A stretch of DNA of 64,000 nucleotides, taken from contig JAFKFI010000058.1 of the NCBI GenBank assembly GCA_017307285.1, forward strand, positions 63,078-127,077, written 5' to 3'. A model generated the notes under the pieces. It ran no database searches. It saw only the letters and a list, made by a program, of their open reading frames with translations, and was not told the origin of the DNA. Source of the stretch: Alphaproteobacteria bacterium. Lineage in GTDB: Bacteria > Pseudomonadota > Alphaproteobacteria > Acetobacterales > Acetobacteraceae. This document shows, piece by piece, positions 34,427 to 43,099 of the stretch (position 1 is its first letter; each line of letters opens with the position of its first letter). The position numbers were made by a program, and so were the translations under genes.

Positions 34427-35623
34427 TTGACCGCGGACATTACCTTCGACGAGTCGGGGCTTTCGGAAGATCAGGAAATCGGTCAGGGGATCGCAGAACC
34501 GACTGCCGGCGCACTCATCGTACGAATCCCGGCGCCGCTCGGCGCGGATGCGACCGCCGTCAAGACCTGGTTCGACGAGATTGTCGAGGCCGAGGCGCCG
34601 GTGCTGGACGGCTCACTGGCCGCCGAGCGTGAGGCCGCCGAGGCCTATGCCCGCATGGCCAAGGCCGAGAATACGCGGCGGGCCTACCGCGCAGCCGTGC
34701 GTGCCTGGTGCGAGTGGTGCGCGAAAAGAAATCTCCCTCCCCTGCCCGGTTCCGGCGCCGACGTGGCCGCGTTCCTGGCCAGCGAGCGCGGCCGCGGCCT
34801 CACCCCGGAAACCCTGAAACTGCGTCGGGCCGCCATCCGCTACCTCCACCGCGCCGCCGGCTGCCCGGTCCCGACCGACGATGTCGCCGTGTCCGAGACG
34901 CTTGCCGGCATCCGCCGGCAGGCCGCGCGACAAGGTCAGACTCCGCGCAAAATGGTCGCGGCGACCGCCGGCATTCTCCGGCAGATCCTGGCGCCCATCC
35001 CCAACGACTTACGTGGGCTACGCGATCGCGCGCTGATTCTCACCGGCTTCGCCGGCGCGCTGCGCCGTTCGGAGTTGGCGGCGATCCGCGTCGAGCAGCT
35101 GGAGAAGACCGAGCGTGGGCTGCGCCTTACCCTGCACCAGACCAAAGGTTCGCAGGCCGACGCGGTGATCGTTCCCCTGCCCTATGGCCACACGGAGCTT
35201 TGCCCGGTGCGTGCGCTGACGGCCTGGCTGGAGGCTGCCAGAATCGAGTCCGGCCCGGTGTTCCGCCGGATCTGGCTGCCGAAAAAGACCCAGCCAGGTG
35301 GAAGCCGGCAAGGGTCCGCTGGCCAAGCGGCCGGGAGCCCGGCCGGGGAGGAGCCCCCTCCCCTGCCCCGGATCGGCAGTCAGCCGATTACGCCCTGGAC
35401 CGTCGCCGCGATCGTCAAATCGCGCGCCACGGAGGCGGGATTCAAAGCGCGGGATTTCGGCGGACACAGCCTGAAGCGCGGCGCGCTCACCACTGGTATG
35501 GACCGTGGCGAACATCCGGCCAAGCTCAAGCGGCTCGGCCGCCACAAGAGTTTCGACGTGCTCGGGGAGTATCTGGAGTTCGGCGATCTGTTCGAGGGGC
35601 ACCCGCTTAACGGCGTGCTGTGA
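34427..35623 (+). CDS. Tyrosine recombinase/integrase
   Basis: About 398 residues from a TTG at 34427 with GGAGC upstream; the frame is open from 34361. The N-terminal SAM-like domain includes AENTRRAYRAAVRAWCEWCA. The catalytic domain has Arg in GFAGALRRSELAAIR, Lys in TLHQTKGSQADA, GGHSLKRGALTTGM, then LGRHKSFDVLGEYLEFGDLF with the nucleophile Tyr. The second active-site position reads HSLK where HxLR is usual, so Lys replaces Arg unless the next Arg serves. The position near the parS sites suggests dimer resolution of the plasmid or integration; no attachment site was seen. Confidence 0.85.
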   Translation: MTADITFDESGLSEDQEIGQGIAEPTAGALIVRIPAPLGADATAVKTWFDEIVEAEAPVLDGSLAAEREAAEAYARMAKAENTRRAYRAAVRAWCEWCAKRNLPPLPGSGADVAAFLASERGRGLTPETLKLRRAAIRYLHRAAGCPVPTDDVAVSETLAGIRRQAARQGQTPRKMVAATAGILRQILAPIPNDLRGLRDRALILTGFAGALRRSELAAIRVEQLEKTERGLRLTLHQTKGSQADAVIVPLPYGHTELCPVRALTAWLEAARIESGPVFRRIWLPKKTQPGGSRQGSAGQAAGSPAGEEPPPLPRIGSQPITPWTVAAIVKSRATEAGFKARDFGGHSLKRGALTTGMDRGEHPAKLKRLGRHKSFDVLGEYLEFGDLFEGHPLNGVL

Positions 35624-35741
35624 GCACGTGCCAGTTGCCCATCGGAACATGCGTCCTCGGGTGGGCGCATCCCCTGCGTAACCGCGGCGTCCGTCCGGCA
35701 TTGAGGTGGTTGGCGGTAGCGACAGGGTCTCAGCGGGTAAG

Positions 35742-35851
35742 GTTTCACGCGTGAAACTTGGGAAGGTGCATGGACTTGCGGGGCGGCAGTTTCACGCGTG
35801 AAACTTGGACGAGTCGGATGGCCCGCGAGCCCGAAGTTTCACGCGTGAAAC
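35742..35851. repeat. Three parS-like palindromes with 47-bp period
   Basis: GTTTCACGCGTGAAAC occurs at 35742-35757, 35789-35804 and 35836-35851, perfect each time and 47 bp apart. Each is followed by TTGG or TCGG. The palindrome resembles the general ParB site (TGTTTCACGTGAAACA) with an enlarged CGCG centre. With repA and repB 2-4 kb away, this is the likely centromere bound by RepB. Confidence 0.88.
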
Positions 35852-36037
35852 TCGGCGTCAACCTGCGGCCTTCCCGCTTCGCGCGATTCGACGGTCTCGC
35901 CGCCATCTGCTCCAACATCGCCCGGAGCGCGTCCGCCGATAACCAACGACGGGGTTCGCCCCTGCAGAAAGGGTGCCCTCCAACGCACGACCGCACGCAT
36001 GGCGCCGTACAGGGAGCGCTCGCAATGTGGCATGCCC

Positions 36038-36875
36038 CTACCCCGCGTTTATGGGGCGATTTGGCCTGATCATCGCGTCGGTCGCTGCATCGATCGCGTA
36101 AGAACTTTCGGAGTCGGCTGACCAATCGCCGTCGGGATCAATCAGAACCTTCACCAGATACGACAGGGTCTCCGTGGCAAAACTGTCCTGGGCAAGGGCC
36201 AGACGTTGGACCATCGCGTTCAGCCTCGTGACCGCTTCGGGATGCGTCGTGCTCCTGCCGTGAGGTCCAACTTCAAACTGCGCCAGCCGGATCACTCCAA
36301 CCAGGATCACCAAGGCCCGCCGCTCCAGCCCCTCCATCTCGGACGGCGAAGGTCGCACACGGAATTGCCGCTCCAGTTCCGCCGCGTGGCCACCCTTCAT
36401 CCATGTGGTCGCTCGATCGTCAGCCTCGAGCTCCTGCGCCTTACTGTCGGCAGGCATGCCGGACCGGAGCTCGTGATGGTTCAGGAAGTGGTGCGCGAAT
36501 TCATTGCGCCTGATCCAGCCCAAGGCGCCGAGAAAGAGCTGGGTTCCCCTCCGCGCCCGGTCCGGTTTCGTCAAGGGTGTCCGGCCCTGGCACCCAGTCG
36601 ACCCAGTGGTCAAATCGATGCTTGGCAAGACGGACCGAAAGCTCAAGGAAACGGGTACCCGTCGGCTGCTCACCCTCGACCGGCAGCTCCGGCGGTCGGT
36701 CTTCCGGATTGGCGGCGCGTTGCGTCTCGAACATCGCGCGGGCGACTCGCGCGGCACCCTGGCTGAAAGCCCAGAGGCTCGCGATTCCACTCCAGGTGAT
36801 GCGAACCTGCCGCGGTTCCGGGGTTGCCGCAAACTCGCTTTCGAATGCACTTCTGTTGAAGGACAACTCCTCCAA
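36038..36875 (-). pseudogene. Broken Lit-like (peptidase U49) metalloprotease gene
   Basis: From 36875 one frame encodes MEELSFNRSAFESEFAATPE to FDHWVDWVPGPDTLD. Around 36540-36600 the reading must shift to another frame, which continues as TQLFLGALGWIRRNEFAHHF, LNHHEL and QELEADDRATTWM and then to 36038. The layout matches Lit-type proteases, where a HExxH zinc motif is followed by E-x-E-A-D. Here the motif reads NEFAH, with Asn (AAT) in place of His (CAT/CAC). Both the frameshift and the loss of the zinc ligand point to a dead gene. Lit of E. coli aborts T4 infection by cleaving EF-Tu (established). Confidence 0.65.
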
Positions 36876-37593
36876 CTCGATTGGCAGCGTCGCGGGTTCT
36901 ATGCCGGCGTCCTCACAACCCTTCCCATAAAACCGATGGACCCTCTCGACGAAGGGCTCAAGCAGCGTAATGCAGATCGTTCATCACAATCCTTACCGTC
37001 GCCAGATAAGCTGGCCGTGGCGCGGGAGCAACATTCTGCGAAGGCCGTAGCGCAGGAATAGCCGTGGGCTTCCGGCGGACGCGTAGCGTGCAACTTGGGA
37101 CAGATCGTCTGGTGACCCCATGAATGACGCCCAGCCTTGAACGGCCAAGCCAGGAGGGGCGCCGGGCGTCGACGATCAGCACGTCCCGCGGCACCCTCTT
37201 GGAGCTGCCAAGGGGGAACGCCAGCGGGCGACCTGCCCGAGTTCTGCGGTCCGGATACCACGAGCGACTGGGGCTTCGTGGGACGGGGAGGGCGCTCGCC
37301 TCCCGAGCCGGAATGCTGGCCGTGTCCGGGCGAGATGGTCTGACCACGAGGCTGCGAATTGTGCCCTTAGAGCTTGGCAGCGTCGTGCGCGTGAGCCCAC
37401 GGGCGCGAAAATAGTTCAAACTGAGTTGGACCGACTCGCACGGGATGAGGCAGGTGGGGGAGGGGCTCAGCTGCGCCCTTTTCGTCCTCGAGCACAGGGA
37501 TTGCACATCATCTTGCGTTTTTTCGGAAAAGCATGTTCAATGTGCCCGATTCTAATAGCTTAACGGCTACACTTAAATCTTCTTGAGAGTTTC
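36876..37593. other. 718-bp stretch upstream of repA
   Basis: No supported gene. The last 100 bp become AT-richer and should hold the repA promoter; TTGCGT and TTCAAT 17 bp apart near 37514-37542 are a weak candidate. The rest shows no recognisable repeat or domain. Confidence 0.45.
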
Positions 37594-38799
37594 ATGGCTG
37601 AACCCGGTGCAGAAGTCGCTCAGATTGCACAGCTTGCCACCTCCGGTGAACGGATGGTCGAGCGGTTGCGCAAGCAGGCCTTCCTGCCAGATCGCAGGAA
37701 GGTGTTGAACCTGAGGTTCGGGATTACGGAGGCGGCCCAGTTGCTGGGGTGTTCGCCCAATAGGATCCGAGCCGCCGAAGAAGATGGACGCCTTTCCCCT
37801 CCGCCGGAGGGGAGTACAGGTCGGCGCCTTGGTTACGGGATCGAAGATATCCTCCATATGCGGGAGGTCTTGGCCGCGTCCCCTCGGAGGGGGCCGAAAG
37901 ACCATGCGGCAATCATCGCGGTTCAGAACTTCAAAGGTGGGGTCGGCAAATCAACGATTACCACGCACCTAGCGCACTACCTGGCGATCCAGGGCTATCG
38001 GGTGCTTGTGGTCGATTGCGATAGCCAAGCCACGACGACGACCCTGTTCGGCTTCAATCCCCATTTTCAAATTCCACAAGAGGCGACGCTGTATCCCTAC
38101 CTCGCATTGGAAGCGACGCGGGACGATTTGGAGTATGCGATCCATCGCACCCCCTGGCCGAATGTCGACCTTATTCCCAGTTGCCTCCAACTTTTCGATG
38201 TCGAGTACGAGTTGGCGGCAGCCGGTGCGACCGGCGAGAGTGTGATTTCCGCCCGATTTAGGAAGCTCCGAGAGGGCCTCCGGAATGCGGGGGAGAACTA
38301 CGACGTAATCATCCTGGATCCACCTCCCGCTCTCGGCACGATCAGTTTGGCGGTCATGCAAGCCGCCACCTCGATACTGGTTCCGCTTGCGGCGACGACA
38401 CCGGATTTTTGCTCGACGGTTCAGTTTCTCTCAATGATGAGTCAGGTGTTGGCTCAACTGCGTGAAGTTGGCTTCGAGACAAACTACGATTTCGTCCGGA
38501 TCATTTGCTCCCGTCATGACGTAAATGACCCCTCCCAAAGCATGGTCTTGAAGGTCATGGAGGAAGCGTTTGGGGCAACCCTGCTTCCGAACGCTGTCCT
38601 TGATTCGGCCGAGATCAGTCATGCCGCCTTGCGGATGATGACGGTCTACGAGTTGGAGAAGCCCATCGGCACTGCACGCACCCACAAACGCTGCCGCGGC
38701 AATCTGGATGAGGTTATGGCGCAGGTGGAGCATCTCATCCGTCGGCCCTGGCACCGCGCTCAGCCCGCTTCACCAGAGGAGCGCCTCAATGTCGCGTAG
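37594..38799 (+). CDS. repA: Plasmid partition ATPase RepA (ParA type)
   Basis: A 401-residue ParA-family ATPase, first gene of repABC. The N-terminal region has a MerR-like helix-turn-helix (GITEAAQLLGCSPNRIRAAE, then EDGRLSPPP). The deviant Walker A is NFKGGVGKSTITTHLA, the A' motif VLVVDCDSQATTT, and Walker B DVIILDPPPALGT. In repABC plasmids RepA drives segregation with RepB on parS and represses the operon promoter (established). The start ATG has a weak GAGAG site upstream. The repB start lies within the last codons, so translation is coupled. Confidence 0.95.
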   Translation: MAEPGAEVAQIAQLATSGERMVERLRKQAFLPDRRKVLNLRFGITEAAQLLGCSPNRIRAAEEDGRLSPPPEGSTGRRLGYGIEDILHMREVLAASPRRGPKDHAAIIAVQNFKGGVGKSTITTHLAHYLAIQGYRVLVVDCDSQATTTTLFGFNPHFQIPQEATLYPYLALEATRDDLEYAIHRTPWPNVDLIPSCLQLFDVEYELAAAGATGESVISARFRKLREGLRNAGENYDVIILDPPPALGTISLAVMQAATSILVPLAATTPDFCSTVQFLSMMSQVLAQLREVGFETNYDFVRIICSRHDVNDPSQSMVLKVMEEAFGATLLPNAVLDSAEISHAALRMMTVYELEKPIGTARTHKRCRGNLDEVMAQVEHLIRRPWHRAQPASPEERLNVA

Positions 38800-39820
38800 T
38801 CCTCAGAAGAAGTACCTTGATGGTCTCCTCACACCCGAGGGCGCGCCCGAGCAAGACGAGCGCGAGGATGCTCAGCGCCCACCTACACCTGTTGGGTCGG
38901 CTTTGCTCACCCGAGCGAACACGCTTGAGCGCATTGGATCAGGCGAGTTGAAGCAGGTCGCCCAGGTTCGGCTTGACCCGAAACGGTGCCGGATCTGGCC
39001 TGGTAACGGGCGAAACTATGCGGCGCTCAATTACGACCGGTGCAAAGATCTCATTGATTCGATGATCGCCGAAGGGGGGCAGAAGGTGCCTGCCCTGGTG
39101 CGCAAGCTGAAGAACGACCCCGATCATGATTACGAAGTGATCTATGGGTCGCGGCGGCATTGGGCGACATCTTGGCTGCGGGCCAACAATTATCCGGAGT
39201 TCGTGTTCCTGGCTGAAGTCCGGGACCTCGATGACGAAGCCGCCTTTCGATTGGCGGATTTGGAAAACCGAGCCCGGCAAGACATCACGGAGTTCGAGCG
39301 AGCCAAGAACTACGCGGCGGCTTTGCCAATGCACTATGACGGCAAGCAGACCAAGATGGCTGAGCGGCTCAATATCTCCAAGAGCTTGCTGTCGAAGATG
39401 ATCGCGTTCGCTAACGTCAGCGATAAGATCATGGTGGCGTTTGCTGTGCCTGGCGAGCTGAGTCTGAGGCAGGGCTATTCGCTCGCACAGGCAGTTTCGA
39501 CGCCTGTTGCGGAGGCACGCGCATCGCGTGCGGCTGGAGTCATCGTCAAAGAGAATGCGGCACACGTTGAAGCAGGGAAGGGGGCTCTGCCGACGCCCTC
39601 AGTCCTCGCGAGGCTTTTGTCGGCGGCGAGCGGCGAGACAGCAGCGAAGGCTGATCCGCGGCAGGTTCTCTATCAAGGGAAGCCTGTAGTGACCGTGCTC
39701 GATGAAAATCGAAAGGGCGTGCGGGTCCAGGTTCATTCCGGAACAGGCGCCGACCTGGAGGCTATTGTTGAGAGCTTGAGAGAGGCGCTGCAAGGCTCGA
39801 GCTTAGGAGCGGTCAAGTGA
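38789..39820 (+). CDS. repB: Plasmid partition protein RepB (ParB type)
   Basis: A 343-residue ParB-family centromere-binding protein; ATG 38789 (MSRSPQKKYLDGLLTPEG) with AGAGGAG upstream overlaps repA by 11 bp. Visible features are the N-terminal ParB/sulfiredoxin-like box (IWPGNGRNYAALNYDRCKDL, then VIYGSRRHWATSWL) and a central HTH (ITEFERAKNYAAALP, then KMAERLNISKSLLSKMIAFA). The C-terminal part would dimerise. It should bind the 16-bp palindromes at 35742-35851 and 39929-39944. Confidence 0.95.
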   Translation: MSRSPQKKYLDGLLTPEGAPEQDEREDAQRPPTPVGSALLTRANTLERIGSGELKQVAQVRLDPKRCRIWPGNGRNYAALNYDRCKDLIDSMIAEGGQKVPALVRKLKNDPDHDYEVIYGSRRHWATSWLRANNYPEFVFLAEVRDLDDEAAFRLADLENRARQDITEFERAKNYAAALPMHYDGKQTKMAERLNISKSLLSKMIAFANVSDKIMVAFAVPGELSLRQGYSLAQAVSTPVAEARASRAAGVIVKENAAHVEAGKGALPTPSVLARLLSAASGETAAKADPRQVLYQGKPVVTVLDENRKGVRVQVHSGTGADLEAIVESLREALQGSSLGAVK

Positions 39821-39928
39821 CTGAGGGCAGGGGGATCTACCTTTCAGTCCAACGGTCATTTCCGCGAGGCGCAAGCTGGCGTACCGACATGCGGCCCGTG
39901 AACCTGGTTCAAAGACCAGCCATCCGGA

Positions 39929-39944
39929 GTTTCACGCGTGAAAC
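39929..39944. repeat. Fourth parS-like palindrome, in the repB-repC gap
   Basis: GTTTCACGCGTGAAAC, identical to the three copies at 35742-35851, lies 109 bp downstream of the repB stop. RepB bound here could affect repC expression or the antisense RNA region. Confidence 0.85.
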
Positions 39945-40109
39945 TTTCCCCCCGGTTGGGTCCTCCGCCGGCGGCGAGCGTGCGACTGACCTCGCCGCGC
40001 TTGCGCCGCGGGACTCTTTACCGAATTGTCACCGGCATGTTGGTGCCGGCCGGCATGTCCTTCGTGTCCCAGTAGGAGGTGCTATGCAGCGACGCTGACC
40101 CATACCGCA

Positions 40110-40138
40110 AAATGAAAAGCCCGCCTTGCCGGGCGGGC
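40110..40138 (-). terminator. Rho-independent terminator, minus strand
   Basis: The GCCCGCC stem (40119-40125) pairs with GGCGGGC (40132-40138), and on the minus strand is followed by TTTTCATTTT. It is the probable end of the antisense RNA. Confidence 0.7.
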
Positions 40139-40260
40139 CTTTCGTATAATCGCAACAGCCTCGGGGCTGTCAGGTAGTACTGCAACTCCTGAATAGCATC
40201 TGAGAGTGACTCGGGCAAGTTCGAATTGCCGTTCGAACGTGCGCAGGGAAGCTTTGTTCG
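40110..40260 (-). ncRNA. Candidate counter-transcribed RNA (incompatibility RNA) of repABC
   Basis: In repABC replicons a small antisense RNA lies in the repB-repC gap and limits RepC synthesis (established). Here the 469-bp gap contains on the minus strand a strong hairpin (40119-40138) followed by TTTTCATTTT, the expected 3' end. The 5' end is unknown; two TTCGAA sequences at 40220-40225 and 40232-40237 lie near where its promoter should be. The coordinates are approximate. Confidence 0.5.
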
Positions 40261-40289
40261 TTGCGATCCCGAAATTCAGGAGGATCATA

Positions 40290-41573
40290 ATGGACACCGC
40301 TCGCCGGGCGTCGGTGCTTGGCTGTGGCCAAGCACCAGGCCTACGCAAACTGACCCCCCAAATGCTGGGGACAATAGAAGTCGCCGAGACCCACAAGTTC
40401 ACATCGGAAATGCAGCCTGGACAGGTCCTTGCTGCATTCAAAGCCGCCGCGCCCTATCTCGGGCTGCGTCCGAACGTGGTTCACGCGATCGACTGGCTCT
40501 TCCGCTTCACAGACCCCCTAGACTGGCAGCCGTCCTCAAGGCCAATCGTTTGGCCATCCGCGGCGATGCAGCAGCAAGACCTTGGCATCGGCCCAAGCCA
40601 GGTGAAGAACCTTAATCGCCATCTGGTCGAGCTCGGCCTGGTGGTGATGAGGGATAGTCCCAATGGCAAACGGTACGGGCGCCGAGACCCGCAGGGGCGG
40701 ATCGTCGAGGCGTATGGGTTCGACCTGTCACCGCTCGCCAGCCGGTGCCCTGAGTTCCGCGCGCAGGCAGAGGCGGGGCGGGAAGAACGCGCACGCGTAC
40801 AGGCCCTACGGCGCCGCGCCACGATCGCCCGCAACGGGATCCGGCAGCTCCTGGAGACTGCTGTTGAGCAGCGGATCGCCGGCGGGGACTGGGAGGCTCA
40901 CCAGGAGGCTGCATCCACGGCGTCTAGAGGACTGGCTGCCTTGGGCAGTTCCGGCGAGATGGAGATGGCCGTTGCGAGGCTCGAGCGGACCGACTCATGC
41001 CCCTTACCTGTGAATAGTAACCCCAAGGAGCCAAAAAATTGGCCCCACATTACAACTACAAACCAACTTCTCAATCTGAAAGATACTGTAATTGCTTCAT
41101 GGAAAAGTAGCTCGCTGCCAGTTTCCTCCGGGGAAAACCCCCCGTTCAGCGGGTTCGGAAGCGGCGTCGACAATCACCGGATAACGAGCGCACAACAGCG
41201 GCCGGGCAAAGTTCGAACCGACTCTGGTTCCCTCCTCAAGATTACGCCGGTGGAGCTGGTAAAGCTCGCACCTCGGCTGAAGACATACCTCAACAACCAG
41301 GCGCCGAGCTGGCCCGAAATCGTAGATGCCGCTGACTGGCTCCGCGATGAGATGGGGATCTCCAAATACATCTGGGGCGACGCGTGCCTGGCCATGGGGC
41401 GGGAACAAGCCGCCATTGCCATCGCAATCGTCTCAGCAAAGCCGCCAGCCCACTTCCGCGGCAGCCCAGGTGGCTACTTCCACGGCATGGTCTCGAAGGC
41501 CAAAGCTGGGGAATTGCACCTGGCCCGGACCATTTGGGGTATGCGCGGCTCCGGTGAGCGCCGGCTGAAATGA
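40290..41573 (+). CDS. repC: Replication initiator RepC
   Basis: A 427-residue RepC; ATG 40290 has an ideal AGGAGG seven bases upstream, and the frame further up is not coding. Signature segments are HAIDWLFRFTDPLDWQPSS, RPIVWPSAAMQQQDLGIGP and VMRDSPNGKRYGRRDP, then VEAYGFDLSPLASR, all in the conserved N-terminal winged-helix domain. The C-terminal domain (PRLKTYLNNQAPSWPEIVDA, then DACLAMGREQAAIAIAIV and YFHGMVSKAKAGELHLARTI) is also typical. RepC binds the origin inside its own gene in studied replicons. Confidence 0.95.
   Translation: MDTARRASVLGCGQAPGLRKLTPQMLGTIEVAETHKFTSEMQPGQVLAAFKAAAPYLGLRPNVVHAIDWLFRFTDPLDWQPSSRPIVWPSAAMQQQDLGIGPSQVKNLNRHLVELGLVVMRDSPNGKRYGRRDPQGRIVEAYGFDLSPLASRCPEFRAQAEAGREERARVQALRRRATIARNGIRQLLETAVEQRIAGGDWEAHQEAASTASRGLAALGSSGEMEMAVARLERTDSCPLPVNSNPKEPKNWPHITTTNQLLNLKDTVIASWKSSSLPVSSGENPPFSGFGSGVDNHRITSAQQRPGKVRTDSGSLLKITPVELVKLAPRLKTYLNNQAPSWPEIVDAADWLRDEMGISKYIWGDACLAMGREQAAIAIAIVSAKPPAHFRGSPGGYFHGMVSKAKAGELHLARTIWGMRGSGERRLK
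41011..41110. other. AT-rich segment inside repC; candidate oriV
   Basis: The stretch from about 41011 to 41110 (AATAGTAACCCC, then CCAAAAAATTGG, ATTACAACTACAAACC and a TACTGTAATTGC segment) is much richer in A and T than the rest of repC. It contains the 12-bp palindrome CCAAAAAATTGG only imperfectly. The known origin of repABC plasmids lies in such an AT-rich part of repC between the two conserved domains, which is where this segment falls. Confidence 0.6.
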
Positions 41574-41659
41574 CACCACGACCAGGAGGATCCGCCGATA
41601 GCACCCATTCGCATGGGCACGTGGTGGGGTAGGAAACCACAACAACCAGCGAGCCAACG

Positions 41660-42787
41660 ATGAGCCATTCGACAAACGTAAGCACCGCCTGGTACAGCCA
41701 ATTGGCAGGCATCCCGAATGTCGACTTATCCGAAAACCTAAGGGCCGCTCTAGCTACCGGAAAGAGGGCTACTGGGATAGCGGCAGAGGTGCTGGCACTT
41801 CGGGCAGGGCCGGGGAAGCTGACGCCTCAGGAGTATTTCTACTACCGCCTGTGGGACGCACCCCAAGAAGGGGCCGACAAGCAGCGCTTCGTGGGAAAGA
41901 TCGCGCAGCACCACATGCATGTTGCTGCAGGCGCGCGCGAATGGTTTGCCGCATCGGCAGACAAGATCCTGTTTCAGTCCATCATGGACGGTGCGGGTCT
42001 GCGAACGCCGGAGCTGACCGCAATCACCCAGGCCGGCCGCTATCTGCCGACCGCCCCAACGATAACCGATCCGGCCGCCCTGGCTGACAAGCTACGCGAC
42101 CCCTCTATCTACCCGCTCTTCGCCAAACAGGTGGCCGGGAAATATAGCCTCTCCGTCTTGAGCTCAGACGGCTTCGACTCCGACACCGACGAAGTGATCC
42201 TCCTCGATGGAACACGACAGGAAGTCGCCGACGTCGCAGTCTTGTTGGCTGACAGACCTGGCTTTCTTATCCAGCGTCGCCTTGCCCCGGCGCCGGATTT
42301 GGCCGCGCGTTTCGGACCGCGGCTTTGGTCCGCGCGCCTGCTGGTCCTGGTCACCCCGAGCGGCCCAGTGATCCACCGCGCCGTCGCAAAGATCGCAACG
42401 GGGACCAACCCGGCGGACAATTACTGGCGGCCGGGTAATCGGCTCGGGGCCATCGATCTGCCATCCGGACGCATCACCCGGGTGGTGCATGGCGCCGGCG
42501 CGGACCTGGTGGTCGATGCGCCGCACCCCGACACCGGCGCGGCCATCGTCGGCACGACCGTCCCAGGCTGGCGGGACCTGACCGATATGGTGCGAACGGC
42601 CAGCCAGGTTTTCGCCGGCATTCGGACACAGTCATGGGACATCGCGCTGACGGCTGACGGGCCGGTCTTCCTCGAACTGAACTACGGCGGCGACCTTAAC
42701 CTGCACCAGCTCGCGCACGGGGCAGGGGTGCTGGACGAGACCTACCGGGAGCATCTCCAGCGCTGCGGCTACCGCGGGAAGCTCTAA
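41660..42787 (+). CDS. Sugar-transfer-associated ATP-grasp family protein
   Basis: A 375-residue protein. YPLFAKQVAGKYSLSVL (Lys for ATP), GFLIQRRLAPAPDLAARFGP, LWSARLLVLVTPSGPVIHR and the C-terminal TQSWDIALTADGPVFLELN (metal-binding Glu and Asn), then YGGDLNLHQLA, give the ATP-grasp pattern of the ATPgrasp_ST family, usually found near exopolysaccharide genes. Here it follows repC by 86 bp with no sugar genes nearby. A role in modifying a metabolite or peptide is possible; the substrate is unknown. Confidence 0.8.
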   Translation: MSHSTNVSTAWYSQLAGIPNVDLSENLRAALATGKRATGIAAEVLALRAGPGKLTPQEYFYYRLWDAPQEGADKQRFVGKIAQHHMHVAAGAREWFAASADKILFQSIMDGAGLRTPELTAITQAGRYLPTAPTITDPAALADKLRDPSIYPLFAKQVAGKYSLSVLSSDGFDSDTDEVILLDGTRQEVADVAVLLADRPGFLIQRRLAPAPDLAARFGPRLWSARLLVLVTPSGPVIHRAVAKIATGTNPADNYWRPGNRLGAIDLPSGRITRVVHGAGADLVVDAPHPDTGAAIVGTTVPGWRDLTDMVRTASQVFAGIRTQSWDIALTADGPVFLELNYGGDLNLHQLAHGAGVLDETYREHLQRCGYRGKL

Positions 42788-43099
42788 CCCGTACCTTGCT
42801 TCGGCCGCCGAGCCCGCGGCGCCAGACGAACCGTCATTCGCAAGCCTCGCGCTGACACTCCCCGCGGCAAATGGGGAGACGGGATGCTGAGGGCTACCGC
42901 TGACGCCGGGCGTGCCGCAAGGGAAGCCGCTTCGCGGCCGCCCAGGGCTGTTGTTCATCGCGTAGGCGCGATGGACCCCCGGGCGCCCTTGCCCCGCGCC
43001 GGCTTCGCGGTCGGACGGTCTCCATGAGGCGTGGTGAAGAGGATGGCTGACTCAGCCGCCCATAGCGCACCCGCCAATCCTCATCAGGAGAGATGTGCG
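42788..43099. other. 312-bp intergenic region upstream of the TOPRIM gene
   Basis: No gene supported. It contains GGGCGCCCTTGCCCCGC near 42980, sharing its core with the structured leader repeats at 54661 and 62035. GC-rich throughout. Confidence 0.45.

Noticed and set aside
35742..35851. Regularly spaced repeats as a CRISPR array
   Set aside because: The repeats are 16-bp perfect palindromes with only three local copies, the spacing is 31 bp of non-uniform sequence within a partition region, and no cas gene is present; parS fits better.
36899..37506. Minus-strand open frames upstream of repA
   Set aside because: Arginine/proline/serine-rich composition with no motif or ribosome site; likely chance frames in GC-rich DNA.
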